Origin: UBA2705 sp963977105
Lineage (GTDB): Bacteria; Pseudomonadota; Alphaproteobacteria; Micavibrionales; Micavibrionaceae
Direction: 5' to 3'
Assembly: GCA_963977105.1 (NCBI GenBank)
Contig: CAXBNI010000001.1
Span: 62,001 to 126,000 of the forward strand
Length of the DNA: 64,000 nt
Each line of letters opens with the position of its first letter. Position 1 is the first letter of the stretch. The notes beneath the pieces are model-generated. The model had not been told where the DNA came from. It did not search any database and worked only from the letters and a program-made list of their open reading frames with translations. The translations under genes and the position numbers were made by a program. Positions 26,076-34,889 of this stretch are shown here, one piece after another.

Positions 26076-26507
26076 TTATGCTGCTGTTTCTTCCGCTGCT
26101 GCTTCTTCTGCAGGTGCTTCTTCAACCGCTGGGGCTGCCGCTGCTTCAGCTGCGGCCTCTGCTGCTAATTTTGCTTTTTCAGCTTTTGCTTCTAGGCGTG
26201 CTTGTTCTTTTGCTTTTGGCTGTGCTTTTGCGATGCTTTGACGTGCATCAGGCATGTCAGCAAGGCCAGCTTTACCAAGGAAAGTCGCAACACGGAAAGA
26301 TGTCTGTGCGCCTTCACCAAGCCAGTATTTGATGCGCTCTTCGTTCAAAGTAACGCGCTTTTCGTCGTCTTTGGCTAAAAGAGGGTTGTAAGTACCTAGT
26401 TTTTCGATGTAACGACCATCACGCGGCATGCGGCTATCACAAGCTACGATGCTGTAAAATGGACGATTTTTGCGGCCTCTACGTGCCAAACGGATCTTAA
26501 CTGCCAT
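26076..26507 (-). CDS. rpsP: 30S ribosomal protein S16
   Basis: The S16 core occupies residues 1-85: [20 protein letters not shown], then [10 protein letters not shown] and [12 protein letters not shown] 55-residue low-complexity tail rich in Ala, Glu and Lys follows, a common extension in alphaproteobacteria. It is 55 bases downstream of ffh, as often seen, but the usual next genes rimM, trmD and rplS are absent: a terminator follows immediately. The translation start is unambiguous. Confidence 0.96.
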   Translation of the reverse strand: MAVKIRLARRGRKNRPFYSIVACDSRMPRDGRYIEKLGTYNPLLAKDDEKRVTLNEERIKYWLGEGAQTSFRVATFLGKAGLADMPDARQSIAKAQPKAKEQARLEAKAEKAKLAAEAAAEAAAAPAVEEAPAEEAAAEETAA

Positions 26508-26562
26508 GATATTTTCTCCTTAAAATTGACTGTTTATTTTCCTAATTGATTTATAACTCTTG

Positions 26563-28188
26563 TTATCTCTTTTTCTTCTTACGGTTCTTTTTTGTACCGC
26601 CATGACCGCCAAGCGCGGGTAATCCGCCGCCCATGCCGCCACCAAGGCCGGGCATTCCTCCGCCTAAGCCTGGCATGCCACCGCCGGCGAATGGGTTGGC
26701 GCCTAATGGTGAATTGCCGCTAGCAGCCATGCCGCCATCTTGATTCTCCATTTCAGCCATTAATGCTTTTACTGCCTCAGGGTCATCCATATCAACGCCG
26801 TCCATGTCCATGCCTTGCATAGCATCTAACATCGCTGCGTCTTTACCGCCCATTAGGCCCTTCATTTGTTTCATCATGCCACCCATGCCCATTTTCTTTA
26901 GGCGCTTCATGGCTTTTTCCATCTGCTGATGTTGTTTTATCAGGCGGTTGACTTCAGGGACAGTTGAACCTGAACCGCTCGCAATACGTTTTTTACGCGA
27001 TGCGTTAAGCAATGATGGTTTTGTGCGTTCTTTTGTGGTCATTGACTGAATAATGGCTTCTTGCTTTTTCAGCACCGTGTCATCCATGTTTGCTTGGTCA
27101 ATTTGGTCGGCGAATTTGCTGATACCTGGCATTAATTTGAGCATAGAGCTCATGCCGCCCATTTTTTTCATTTGCTGAAATTGGTCGAGCATGTCGTTAA
27201 AATCAAATTGGCCTTTTTTGAACTTCTTCGCCATTTCGGCGGCTTTGTCCTGATCCATAGTCTCAACGGCTTTTTCAACCAATGAAACAACATCGCCCAT
27301 GCCCAAAATACGGCTAACGATACGGTCAGGGTGGAAGGCGTCAATTTCTGTCCATTTTTCGCCTGTACCAATTAATTTTACAGGCTTGCCTGTTACGCCA
27401 AGCATGGACATTGCAGCGCCGCCACGTGCATCGCCATCAACGCGAGTCAGCATAATGCCTGTAATGCCCATTTTATCGTCAAAGGCTTTGGCGGTGTTGA
27501 CCGCATCTTGGCCTGTCATTGCGTCAGCAACAAGCAGTGTTTCAGTTGGCTTGGCGAGCTTTTTAACGGCTGTAACTTCATTCATTAATTCTTCGTCAAT
27601 GGCAAGGCGGCCTGCAGTATCAAGAATTAAGACGTCATAACCCTCTTTGCGTGCAACGTCCATTGCGCGCTTGGTAATTTCAAGCGGCGTTTGCCCTTTG
27701 ATAATTTCTAATGTCGCAGTTTCAGTTTGCTCACCAAGCGTTGCAAGCTGCTCTTGCGCGGCAGGGCGCTGCACATCTAGCGATGCCATTAATACTTTTT
27801 TACGGTTTTTCTCACGCAGCCAGTGGGCAATTTTTGCAGATGATGTGGTTTTACCTGCGCCTTGCAGACCGACCATTAAATAAGTGACTGGCGGCGTTGC
27901 TTTTAAATCAAGCGCGGTTTCGCCAGCGCCGAGCATTTCGATCATCGCGTCATTGACGATTTTTACAACTTGCTGCGCAGGGGATACGGATTTGATGATG
28001 TTTTGACCGACGGCGCGTGTTTTTACTTTTTCAATGAATTCTTTGACGACAGGCAAAGCAACATCGGCTTCAAGCAATGCAATGCGAATTTCGCGCATCG
28101 CTGCGGTGACGTCGTTTTCACTAAGACGTCCGCCCTTACCGAGTTTTTCAAATATACCGCCAAGGCGGTCACTTAAGCTTTGAAACAT
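26563..28188 (-). CDS. ffh: Signal recognition particle protein Ffh
   Basis: A 541-residue SRP GTPase that binds signal sequences of nascent membrane proteins together with 4.5S RNA. The N domain is residues 1-90, followed by the G domain with G1 GLQGAGKTT (107-115), DTAGR and TRVDGDARGG. A Met-rich M domain (about 300-470) has the RNA-binding SGSG run within IASGSGSTVPEVNRLIKQ. The final 60 residues are Gly/Met/Pro-rich repeats (GGGMPGLGGG) with a basic end KKNRKKKKR. The receptor ftsY is in the same neighbourhood at 31373, on the opposite strand. Confidence 0.96.
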   Translation of the reverse strand: MFQSLSDRLGGIFEKLGKGGRLSENDVTAAMREIRIALLEADVALPVVKEFIEKVKTRAVGQNIIKSVSPAQQVVKIVNDAMIEMLGAGETALDLKATPPVTYLMVGLQGAGKTTSSAKIAHWLREKNRKKVLMASLDVQRPAAQEQLATLGEQTETATLEIIKGQTPLEITKRAMDVARKEGYDVLILDTAGRLAIDEELMNEVTAVKKLAKPTETLLVADAMTGQDAVNTAKAFDDKMGITGIMLTRVDGDARGGAAMSMLGVTGKPVKLIGTGEKWTEIDAFHPDRIVSRILGMGDVVSLVEKAVETMDQDKAAEMAKKFKKGQFDFNDMLDQFQQMKKMGGMSSMLKLMPGISKFADQIDQANMDDTVLKKQEAIIQSMTTKERTKPSLLNASRKKRIASGSGSTVPEVNRLIKQHQQMEKAMKRLKKMGMGGMMKQMKGLMGGKDAAMLDAMQGMDMDGVDMDDPEAVKALMAEMENQDGGMAASGNSPLGANPFAGGGMPGLGGGMPGLGGGMGGGLPALGGHGGTKKNRKKKKR

Positions 28189-28343
28189 TGTTGTTTTGCC
28201 TTAATAAATTCAATCCGTAAGCAAATTAACCACAGTGAGCGAATTGTCGCCGACTATGGGGTATCCTTGCTGAACAATGGACACAAGTTTCGAAAATGTT
28301 ATGAAACTGTGTTATATCAATTGCTGTTTATAAGGATTTATAT

Positions 28344-28484
28344 ATGAATGTCAATACTCTTGTTAAGGAAAACACAACGTCGTTTTTTTGTAAAATTCTT
28401 AAAATCATTAGCTGTGGAGGGGGCGCGTTTTCTGTTCCGCGCGCTGCGGCTTTGTTCTATGATGGTTTTTTAATAAGGATCTAA
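28344..28484 (+). CDS. Possible 46-residue small protein or leader upstream of dapF
   Basis: An open frame with ATG at 28344 is preceded by TAAGGATTTATAT, a reasonable ribosome site. It ends with TAA four bases before the dapF ATG. The product starts MNVNTLVKENTTSFFCKILK, is hydrophobic in its second half and has no known relatives that I recognise. Its stop falls inside the dapF ribosome region (AAGGATCTAA), which would allow coupling. It may be chance. Confidence 0.3.
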   Translation: MNVNTLVKENTTSFFCKILKIISCGGGAFSVPRAAALFYDGFLIRI

Positions 28485-28488
28485 TACC

Positions 28489-29307
28489 ATGTCTAAACAA
28501 ACTCCCTTTATTAAAATGCACGGTCTTGGCAATGATTTCGCGATATTCGATGCGCGTCAGCATGCTTTGCCTGCCCTTGATATCGCGGCATTATCAAACC
28601 GCAAAACGGGCATTGGTTTTGACCAAATGGCGGTACTGAACGTGCATGAGGGGGCGGATTGCTTTATGCATATATATAACGCCGATGGCGGGCGCGTTGG
28701 CGCTTGCGGTAATATGACGCGCTGCGTGACGGATATACTGCTCAAAGAAAACGGCAAAGACAAAGTTACAATTGCAACGGATGCAGGGCTGCTTAACTGC
28801 TGGCGTAGCGATGCAGAGCAAGGCTGGATCAGCGTTGATATGGGCGCGCCGAAATTTGACTGGGCGGAAATTCCACTTGCCAAAGACTGTGACAGCGCGG
28901 CTGTGCCGATTGATGTTGAGGGTTACAAAGCGCCATTTACGGTAAATGTCGGCAACCCCCATGCTGTGTTTTTTGTTGATGATGTCAACGGTGTTGATTT
29001 AGAATCCGTTGGCTCTAAAATTGAAACCAACGCAATGTTCCCCGAAAAAATTAACGTCGAATTCGCTCACATTATTGACGACGAAAATATCCGTATGCGT
29101 GTATGGGAGCGCGGTACAGGCATAACGGATGCTTGTGGCACTGGCGCATGCGCCACTTTAATCGCCGCCGCATCGTGCGGCCTGTCCAGCCGCGCTGCCT
29201 ACATCCACCTTGATGGCGGCAAGCTCCACATCACATGGAATGCACAAGGGCGCATTATAATGAGCGGCGCAGTCGCTTATGTTTATGATGGTCAACTGTA
29301 TTTGTAA
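28489..29307 (+). CDS. dapF: Diaminopimelate epimerase
   Basis: A 272-residue enzyme that converts LL- to meso-diaminopimelate for lysine and peptidoglycan synthesis. The N-terminal motif MHGLGNDFAIFD, the first catalytic cysteine in GACGNMTRC (Cys73) and the second in DACGTGACAT (Cys216) are present. The common ACGNGTRC reads ACGNMTRC here, a mild variation. AAGGA nine bases before the ATG supports the start. Order dapF-terC-mtaB-ftsY; dapF, mtaB and ftsY are often adjacent in alphaproteobacteria. Confidence 0.96.
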   Translation: MSKQTPFIKMHGLGNDFAIFDARQHALPALDIAALSNRKTGIGFDQMAVLNVHEGADCFMHIYNADGGRVGACGNMTRCVTDILLKENGKDKVTIATDAGLLNCWRSDAEQGWISVDMGAPKFDWAEIPLAKDCDSAAVPIDVEGYKAPFTVNVGNPHAVFFVDDVNGVDLESVGSKIETNAMFPEKINVEFAHIIDDENIRMRVWERGTGITDACGTGACATLIAAASCGLSSRAAYIHLDGGKLHITWNAQGRIIMSGAVAYVYDGQLYL

Positions 29308-29321
29308 CAAGGATACTCCTA

Positions 29322-30029
29322 ATGGAATATTTATTAATGCCTGAAATATGGGCCGCGTTTATCACGTTAACGGTCTTAGAAATTGTGCTCGGGATCGATA
29401 ATGTGATTTTGATTAGCATATTGGCAGATAAGCTGCCCGAAGAGCAACGCTCATTAGCCCGCCGTGTAGGGTTAGTGGCAGCGCTCATTACGCGTTTAAT
29501 GCTATTGTCTTTAGCGTTTTGGATCGCACATTTAGATAAGGCTCTGTTTAGTGTATGGGGGCACGATGTTACTTGGCGAGACGCTATGCTTATTCTGGGG
29601 GGCTTATTCTTACTGGCGAAAGGCACGACAGAGATACATAGCAAAATTGAAGGCGATGAGCATCATGTGTTGAATAAGCAATATGCAGCTTTTAGCGTTG
29701 TTATTGCACAGATAGCTTTGTTAGATGTAGTTTTTTCCTTTGACTCTGTTGTCACAGCGATAGGTATTACGAGTCACATATCAGTTATTGTCGCTGCGAT
29801 ATTGATCTCTATGTTCATTATGGTTTTATGTATTGAAAAGGTGAGTGACTTCATTGCGCGGCACCCAACTGTGAAAGTTTTAGCGCTAAGCTATATGTTG
29901 TTAATTGGGATGACCTTGATTGGCGAAGGGGTTGGTTTCCACATCCCTAAGGGGTATTTGTACTTTGCCATGGCATTCTCATTTTTTGTTGAACTGTTGA
30001 ATATGGCGATGAAGCGTCAGAAGAAGTGA
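29322..30029 (+). CDS. TerC-family integral membrane protein
   Basis: A 235-residue protein with about seven membrane helices. The signature TVLEIVLGIDNVILISIL near the N-terminus, RRVGLVAALITRLMLL and the second acidic helix QIALLDVVFSFDSVVTAIG define the TerC/YgdQ family. Members are linked to manganese or other metal export and tellurite resistance. It begins 14 bases after dapF and splits the usual dapF-mtaB pair. The metal specificity is not evident from the sequence. Confidence 0.88.
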   Translation: MEYLLMPEIWAAFITLTVLEIVLGIDNVILISILADKLPEEQRSLARRVGLVAALITRLMLLSLAFWIAHLDKALFSVWGHDVTWRDAMLILGGLFLLAKGTTEIHSKIEGDEHHVLNKQYAAFSVVIAQIALLDVVFSFDSVVTAIGITSHISVIVAAILISMFIMVLCIEKVSDFIARHPTVKVLALSYMLLIGMTLIGEGVGFHIPKGYLYFAMAFSFFVELLNMAMKRQKK

Positions 30030-30088
30030 CCCTGTTTGATGCTTAATTGTCTTGCATTTAGCCTTTTAAATATGCAATAAACCACGCT

Positions 30089-31348
30089 ATGTCAAAAGCA
30101 CCAGAAATTGTTACCTTTGGTTGTCGCCTGAACACTTACGAAAGTGAAGTGATGCGCAGCCATGCCGAAAATGCGCAGATGGAAGATGTTATTATCTTTA
30201 ATACTTGTGCGGTGACCAAGGAAGCGGAGCGCCAAGCGCGTCAATCAATCCGCCGTGCGCGCCGTAAGAACCCAAATGCCAAAATCATTGTCACGGGCTG
30301 CGCTGCGCAGATTGACCCTGAAGGCTTTGGCGCGATGGCAGAAGTCGACCGCGTGATTGGCAATGATGAAAAATTAAAGGCCGAAAGCTGGGGTAACCCG
30401 TCATCTGAAAAGATACAGGTGAATGATATTATGTCGGTTAAAGAAACGGCATCTCATTTAATTGAAGGCTTTGAAGGCCGCGCACGCGCATTTATTCAGG
30501 TGCAAAATGGCTGTGACCATCGCTGCACATTCTGCATTATCCCTTATGGACGCGGTAATTCGCGGTCGGTGCCGATTGGCGTTATAGCGGAGCAAACTCA
30601 AAAATTAGTTGAAAGCGGTTATAACGAGATTGTCTTTACCGGCGTTGATGTTACGTCTTACGGCGAAGATTTACCGGGTAAGCCTGCCTTGGGGCAAATG
30701 ATCCGCCGCGTTTTGGCGTTAGTGCCTGATTTAAAACGCCTGCGCCTGTCATCATTAGACCCTGTTGAGATTGATGATGATCTCTGGCGTTTAATTGGCG
30801 AGGAGCCGCGCCTGATGCCGCATTTGCATATGAGCTTGCAGGCTGGCGATGATATGATTTTAAAGCGCATGAAACGCCGCCACTTACGCGATGATGCAAT
30901 TGCGATGGCAAATCGCGCGCGCGAACTGCGCCCTGATATTGTCTTTGGCGCAGATATCATTGCGGGCTTCCCGACGGAAACGGATGAGATGTTTGAAAAC
31001 ACGCTGAAAATCGTTGATGAGTGTGATTTAACCTTCCTGCATGTCTTCCCTTATTCTGAGCGTGATGGCACGCCCGCAGCAAAAATGCCGCAGGTTGACC
31101 ACCCCATACGTAAAGCCCGCGCTGCGCGCTTGCGTGAAGCGGGGGAGCGTCAGGTGGGTGCTTTGCTACAAAAACACGTCAATACGCGGCGTGAAGTGAT
31201 TGTTGAGGCGGGAAACATTGGGCGCACCGAACATTTCTTGCCTGTAATGCTTGATAAAGAGCTAGAACAAGGTACACTCGCGAGCGTAGAGATTAGTGAT
31301 AAAATTGAAGACGGCAAATTAATAGGCCGCGTTGTGCAATCCGCATAA
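30089..31348 (+). CDS. mtaB: tRNA (N6-threonylcarbamoyladenosine-C2) methylthiotransferase
   Basis: A 419-residue radical-SAM enzyme that adds a methylthio group to t6A37 of tRNAs. The N-terminal UPF0004 domain has cysteines in TFGCRLN, FNTCAVT and VTGCAAQ. The radical-SAM cluster is CDHRCTFC (Cys142, 146, 149), and a C-terminal TRAM-like region ends the protein. The lack of the MiaB/RimO-specific features and the GCRLN motif place it in the MtaB group. The neighbours dapF and ftsY are the usual ones. Confidence 0.93.
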   Translation: MSKAPEIVTFGCRLNTYESEVMRSHAENAQMEDVIIFNTCAVTKEAERQARQSIRRARRKNPNAKIIVTGCAAQIDPEGFGAMAEVDRVIGNDEKLKAESWGNPSSEKIQVNDIMSVKETASHLIEGFEGRARAFIQVQNGCDHRCTFCIIPYGRGNSRSVPIGVIAEQTQKLVESGYNEIVFTGVDVTSYGEDLPGKPALGQMIRRVLALVPDLKRLRLSSLDPVEIDDDLWRLIGEEPRLMPHLHMSLQAGDDMILKRMKRRHLRDDAIAMANRARELRPDIVFGADIIAGFPTETDEMFENTLKIVDECDLTFLHVFPYSERDGTPAAKMPQVDHPIRKARAARLREAGERQVGALLQKHVNTRREVIVEAGNIGRTEHFLPVMLDKELEQGTLASVEISDKIEDGKLIGRVVQSA

Positions 31349-31372
31349 TTCAATCAGCATAAGAGGACAGCC

Positions 31373-32590
31373 ATGGTTTTCTGGCGTAAGAAAAAATCAT
31401 CCGAACAGGAAAGCGTAAAAGAAGACGCATTGCTCCACCCCGAAGGTGAGCCGACGTTAGAACCCGTGGCTGAAACGCCCACTGCGCAGGACGTAGAAGA
31501 AACCGTCCATGACATCGAAGCGGCGCAAGATACGCCGATAGCAGAGATCGCCGAAACACCTGTCCCAGAAGCTGTAACTGAAACAGTGTCAGATGTGGTG
31601 ATAGAAGAAGCTGTTCAAGTAAGCGCTGAGGCATCAGGCGCGCCAGACGCGGAAGAAGAACAAGAAGGCGGCTGGTTTTCACGTTTAAGCGGCGGCCTTA
31701 CCAAATCATCACAAAAAATTGGTCAGGGCATTGGTGATCTAATCACCAAAAAGAAGCTAGACCATGAAACATTAGAAGCGCTTGAAGATATTCTTATTAC
31801 GGCTGATTTAGGGCCTGAACTTGCCATTCGTTTGGTCTCAGAACTTGAAAAAGACCGTTTCGGTAAAGACATTAGCGATGAAGAGATTAAAATATATCTC
31901 GCCGATAAAATTACAGAGATTTTAGCGCCTTGCACCAGCCAGCTTGAAATGAAAAAGCCTGAAAAAGGGCCGCGCGTAATTTTGGTTTGCGGGGTTAACG
32001 GCGTTGGTAAAACCACAACAATTGGTAAGCTTGCGCACCAAATGCATTTTAAAGCAGGGAAGAAGGTTGCTATGGGCGCTGGGGATACATTCCGCGCCGC
32101 AGCCGTTGAGCAGCTGCAAATATGGGCTGAGCGTACAGGCAGCGCTTTTGTGTCGAAAGATATAGGGTCAGACGCTGCTGCGGTGGCTTATGAATCCTAT
32201 CAAAAGGCATTGGATGAAAATGCTGATATTTTGATGATCGATACGGCAGGCCGCCTACATAACAAACAAAATCTGATGGCAGAACTTGAAAAGATTATCC
32301 GCGTTCTTAAAAAGCATGATGAAAATCTGCCGCATGAAGTCTTGTTGGTGCTTGATGCAACAACAGGGCAAAATGCGATTACGCAAGTCGAAGTATTTAA
32401 GTCTTTGGTCAATGTCACAGGGCTGATTGTCACCAAGCTTGATGGTTCAGCCAAAGGCGGGGTCGTGGTTGCGTTAGCAGAACAGTTCAAATTGCCAGTT
32501 TACGCCGTTGGCGTCGGCGAGAGCGTTGAAGATTTACAGGCCTTTAAACCAGAAGATTACGCTAAAGCTTTGGTCGGCCTTGGTGAGTAA
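31373..32590 (+). CDS. ftsY: Signal recognition particle receptor FtsY
   Basis: A 405-residue SRP receptor GTPase. The N-terminal A region (about residues 1-95) is acidic and repetitive in Glu, Val, Ala and Thr, typical of membrane-interacting FtsY N-termini. The NG domain follows with G1 GVNGVGKTT (about 207-215), DTAGRLHNK and TKLDGSAKGG. It lies 24 bases after mtaB. It converges on the ankyrin block, three bases from its end. Confidence 0.97.
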   Translation: MVFWRKKKSSEQESVKEDALLHPEGEPTLEPVAETPTAQDVEETVHDIEAAQDTPIAEIAETPVPEAVTETVSDVVIEEAVQVSAEASGAPDAEEEQEGGWFSRLSGGLTKSSQKIGQGIGDLITKKKLDHETLEALEDILITADLGPELAIRLVSELEKDRFGKDISDEEIKIYLADKITEILAPCTSQLEMKKPEKGPRVILVCGVNGVGKTTTIGKLAHQMHFKAGKKVAMGAGDTFRAAAVEQLQIWAERTGSAFVSKDIGSDAAAVAYESYQKALDENADILMIDTAGRLHNKQNLMAELEKIIRVLKKHDENLPHEVLLVLDATTGQNAITQVEVFKSLVNVTGLIVTKLDGSAKGGVVVALAEQFKLPVYAVGVGESVEDLQAFKPEDYAKALVGLGE

Positions 32591-32593
32591 GCG

Positions 32594-33262
32594 TTAGTTA
32601 ATCACTTGCAATTTTAGGCTGCCGGCCTGACCGCCATTTTCATTTAAGAATATCGATGCTTCTTTTAATTGGTTGCGATCCGCCGCTTGATTAAAGTTTT
32701 GCACATAGCAGCTTTGACCATCAGGGTCTTTTAGCTGCGTCGTCACCGTCTTGTTACCAAAGTTATAAAATGTTTTAATTGTGCATTGAGATGCTTGTGC
32801 GACTTGTGTAAACGAAACAATATGCTCGCTTTCCTTTACGAATACATCTTTGTTTTCACCCTTAGGAGAGGCTGGAATATAGTAGGGATCTATTAGGCGT
32901 TTAACATTGGTGCTAGCATTGCATTCGATCGCAATCTGGTACCATTCGTTTTTTATGTCGGTTCGTGCATGGTGATCTAGCAAAAGCATTATTAGCTTCT
33001 CATCGCCATAGCACATGGCATAATGAAGCGCAGTTTCTTTATAATTGTTTTGTGCGTCTACATTAGCGCCTTTTTCTAGCAAATGTTTTGCCATGTCGTA
33101 ATTTTTTGTTATTGCGGCATATAAAAGAGGCGTAACTCTTTTGTCTGATTTGTAATTTCGAGTTGCTTCCAGTTGATTAGGATTCTTTTCTAGGTAAGCA
33201 TCAATTGCGTCCGTGTCGCCGGCATCAATCAAACGAAATATTTTTTTAGTAAATAGTCCCAT
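32594..33262 (-). CDS. Ankyrin-repeat protein with shared C-terminal module (copy D)
   Basis: A 222-residue cytoplasmic-looking protein with no signal peptide. After MGLFTKKIFRLIDAGDTDAI come about three ankyrin repeats (residues 8-115), including TPLLYAAITKNYDMAKHLLE and ETALHYAMCYGDEKLIMLLL. Residues about 140-222 form a module shared with the proteins at 34890-35717 and 35745-36380. Its pattern is an IVS strand, a Cys, a Tyr/Phe-Asn-Phe motif (FYNFGNK), Thr-Val, then F-x2-AA-x4-L-K/R-x-A-x3-L (FNQAADRNQLKEASIFL) and an end with K-L-x-V-I. AAGG before the ATG supports the start. It is the last gene of the block. The function is unknown. Confidence 0.72.
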   Translation of the reverse strand: MGLFTKKIFRLIDAGDTDAIDAYLEKNPNQLEATRNYKSDKRVTPLLYAAITKNYDMAKHLLEKGANVDAQNNYKETALHYAMCYGDEKLIMLLLDHHARTDIKNEWYQIAIECNASTNVKRLIDPYYIPASPKGENKDVFVKESEHIVSFTQVAQASQCTIKTFYNFGNKTVTTQLKDPDGQSCYVQNFNQAADRNQLKEASIFLNENGGQAGSLKLQVIN

Positions 33263-33273
33263 TTTAACCTTCC

Positions 33274-34224
33274 TTATGTTATCGGTGACTTGGGCGTGGG
33301 GGCATGGCTGCGTTTTACGATATTGCTGGTGGCAGTTTTTGCGGTTTCGATATCCTTGCCGCTATCCATAAATGCACGGGCGCGCTCGATTAAGTCTTGG
33401 TTCATATAGGTCTCAAAGCTTTCTATGTCTTTTGTTCGCCAGCTCGCAACTCTTGTTCCAGTGCAGCCTTGGTGCCCTTCTTGTTTATGTACCGCGCTTT
33501 GTTCAAAATCGAAGAGCAGCCTTTTGCTTAATATGTAGTTTGAGCGGCCTATATCATGAAAGCTGTACTCGCCGCTTGGGTATATTTCAAATGACTTCGC
33601 GTAAAATATATGACTTAGTGCAGCGGTTTGTGCATCGTGACGCACAAATTTTCCAGATTCAAATTCTTGAATTGCATAATGCACAGCAAGATCATAGCTC
33701 TGAATAGGAGAACGTTCTTTTTCATTAAAATATTTTTGATATTCAAGACCATTTTGCAGTAACTTAACGGTAATGTTTTTGTTCGCGATGCTCGTGTAAA
33801 AAAGTGCAGTTCGCTTTGATTCGTCCTCAGCGCTAAGGTCGGCGCCGCGTTTAATAAGGTTATCAAAAAGCTCTGGTTCAAATATGGCCGTAAGCGCATC
33901 AATACGCTGCCCGTCCTCAGTGTAATCGTATGCTTTTGCGTTAATATCATCATTAAAACGCATCATTATCATTAAGGGCGTTGCGCCTTCACATCGCCAT
34001 AAGCTTACGCCATTTTTTGGCTTTGTTTCCTGCGTGTAGCGTTTATTGATTTGATCTGGGTTTTGTTCGATAAACGCGGTGATAATGTCTGTCGCGTTTT
34101 CAGGTTCTTTAAGAATGCAGTATTCGATAACATCGAATATATTGTCCATATCGAAACTGCGTGGCGGTGGCGGTGGCGGGGGCTCTTGTGTTTTTTTGCC
34201 AAAAAGACTGTTCAGAAATACCAT
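33274..34224 (-). CDS. Ankyrin-repeat protein, divergent member (copy C)
   Basis: A 316-residue protein. It begins with a short basic/hydrophobic head and a run of seven prolines (residues about 15-21, from a GGT/GGC repeat on the + strand). It then has a degenerate ankyrin region with TPLMIMMRFNDD and TALFYTSIANKNITVKLLQN, with insertions. The C-terminal part has only a weak echo of the shared module: LLFDFEQSAV in place of YNF, and RTKDIESFETYMNQDLIERA in place of the AA-x4-L helix. An AGGTG site precedes the ATG. It lies 11 bases upstream of copy D on the same strand, so the two are probably cotranscribed. Confidence 0.65.
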   Translation of the reverse strand: MVFLNSLFGKKTQEPPPPPPPRSFDMDNIFDVIEYCILKEPENATDIITAFIEQNPDQINKRYTQETKPKNGVSLWRCEGATPLMIMMRFNDDINAKAYDYTEDGQRIDALTAIFEPELFDNLIKRGADLSAEDESKRTALFYTSIANKNITVKLLQNGLEYQKYFNEKERSPIQSYDLAVHYAIQEFESGKFVRHDAQTAALSHIFYAKSFEIYPSGEYSFHDIGRSNYILSKRLLFDFEQSAVHKQEGHQGCTGTRVASWRTKDIESFETYMNQDLIERARAFMDSGKDIETAKTATSNIVKRSHAPTPKSPIT

Positions 34225-34330
34225 GCCGCACCTGTGAGTAACTGTTAAACTGCACAGACTTTACATAAAGCGCGCACCGGTGTCAAGTTTTTAAGGTGAG
34301 AAAAGACAGGGTGAAGAAGGCTGCGTGGCT

Positions 34331-34882
34331 TTATTTATAGACGTCTTTGCATGGGCGCGGCGGCGTGCCGCAGTTTTCGCCGAAAGCGTGCGGATTAAAT
34401 GAAGGGCTGGCGATGTGCAGACCTTTATAGGGGTTGACCTCATAACTACAGTCGACTTGCCCCATATTCATCAGTTTCAGTATATATATGCCGTTGACCC
34501 GTGCGCGGCGGATATCTTCGCCTGAAAACGTAACCTGAATGTTACGTGGAGGCTCGTTTATCGCAGCATGGAATGATAAAGAAGGGTCTTGTACGGGGGA
34601 GGTGTATTCAAAGCGAGGGCTGCTTGATATTGGCTGGCCATGCACGCTTTCTAATGTTGCATGGAATGCGTATTGGCCAGTGCAGAATGTTTTAATCGTT
34701 AGATAGGCGGTTAGCCCATCATATATATTGTCTTGATCGTGGTCTTGCGCAACGAACTTTACGCCGTAAACTTGTGTAGGAGGCAAATCTTTATCATTTT
34801 TATCAAATGCTAAGGCCGCACAGGGCAAAGTGAGAAGTATAAACGCACTTAGTAAATATGTATGTAATTTGAAAATACTCAT
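34331..34882 (-). CDS. Secreted protein within the ankyrin block
   Basis: A 183-residue protein. A clear signal peptide (MSIFKLHTYLLSAFILLTLP, cleavage near ALA) is followed by an all-beta looking domain. An acidic loop DHDQDNIYDG (mature region, about residues 45-54) resembles a calcium-binding Asp loop. Cysteines occur at FCTGQY, VDCSYE, ENCGT and RPCK, allowing two disulfides. The ATG at 34882 is eight bases beyond the stop of the preceding gene, so it is likely to be coexpressed with ankyrin copy B. No family is recognised. It is the only exported product of the block. Confidence 0.65.
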   Translation of the reverse strand: MSIFKLHTYLLSAFILLTLPCAALAFDKNDKDLPPTQVYGVKFVAQDHDQDNIYDGLTAYLTIKTFCTGQYAFHATLESVHGQPISSSPRFEYTSPVQDPSLSFHAAINEPPRNIQVTFSGEDIRRARVNGIYILKLMNMGQVDCSYEVNPYKGLHIASPSFNPHAFGENCGTPPRPCKDVYK

Positions 34883-34889
34883 AGCAAGA

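Noticed and set aside
26000..26332. A Leu-rich frame opposite rpsP
   Set aside because: It is the antisense of the Ala/Glu-rich tail of ribosomal protein S16.
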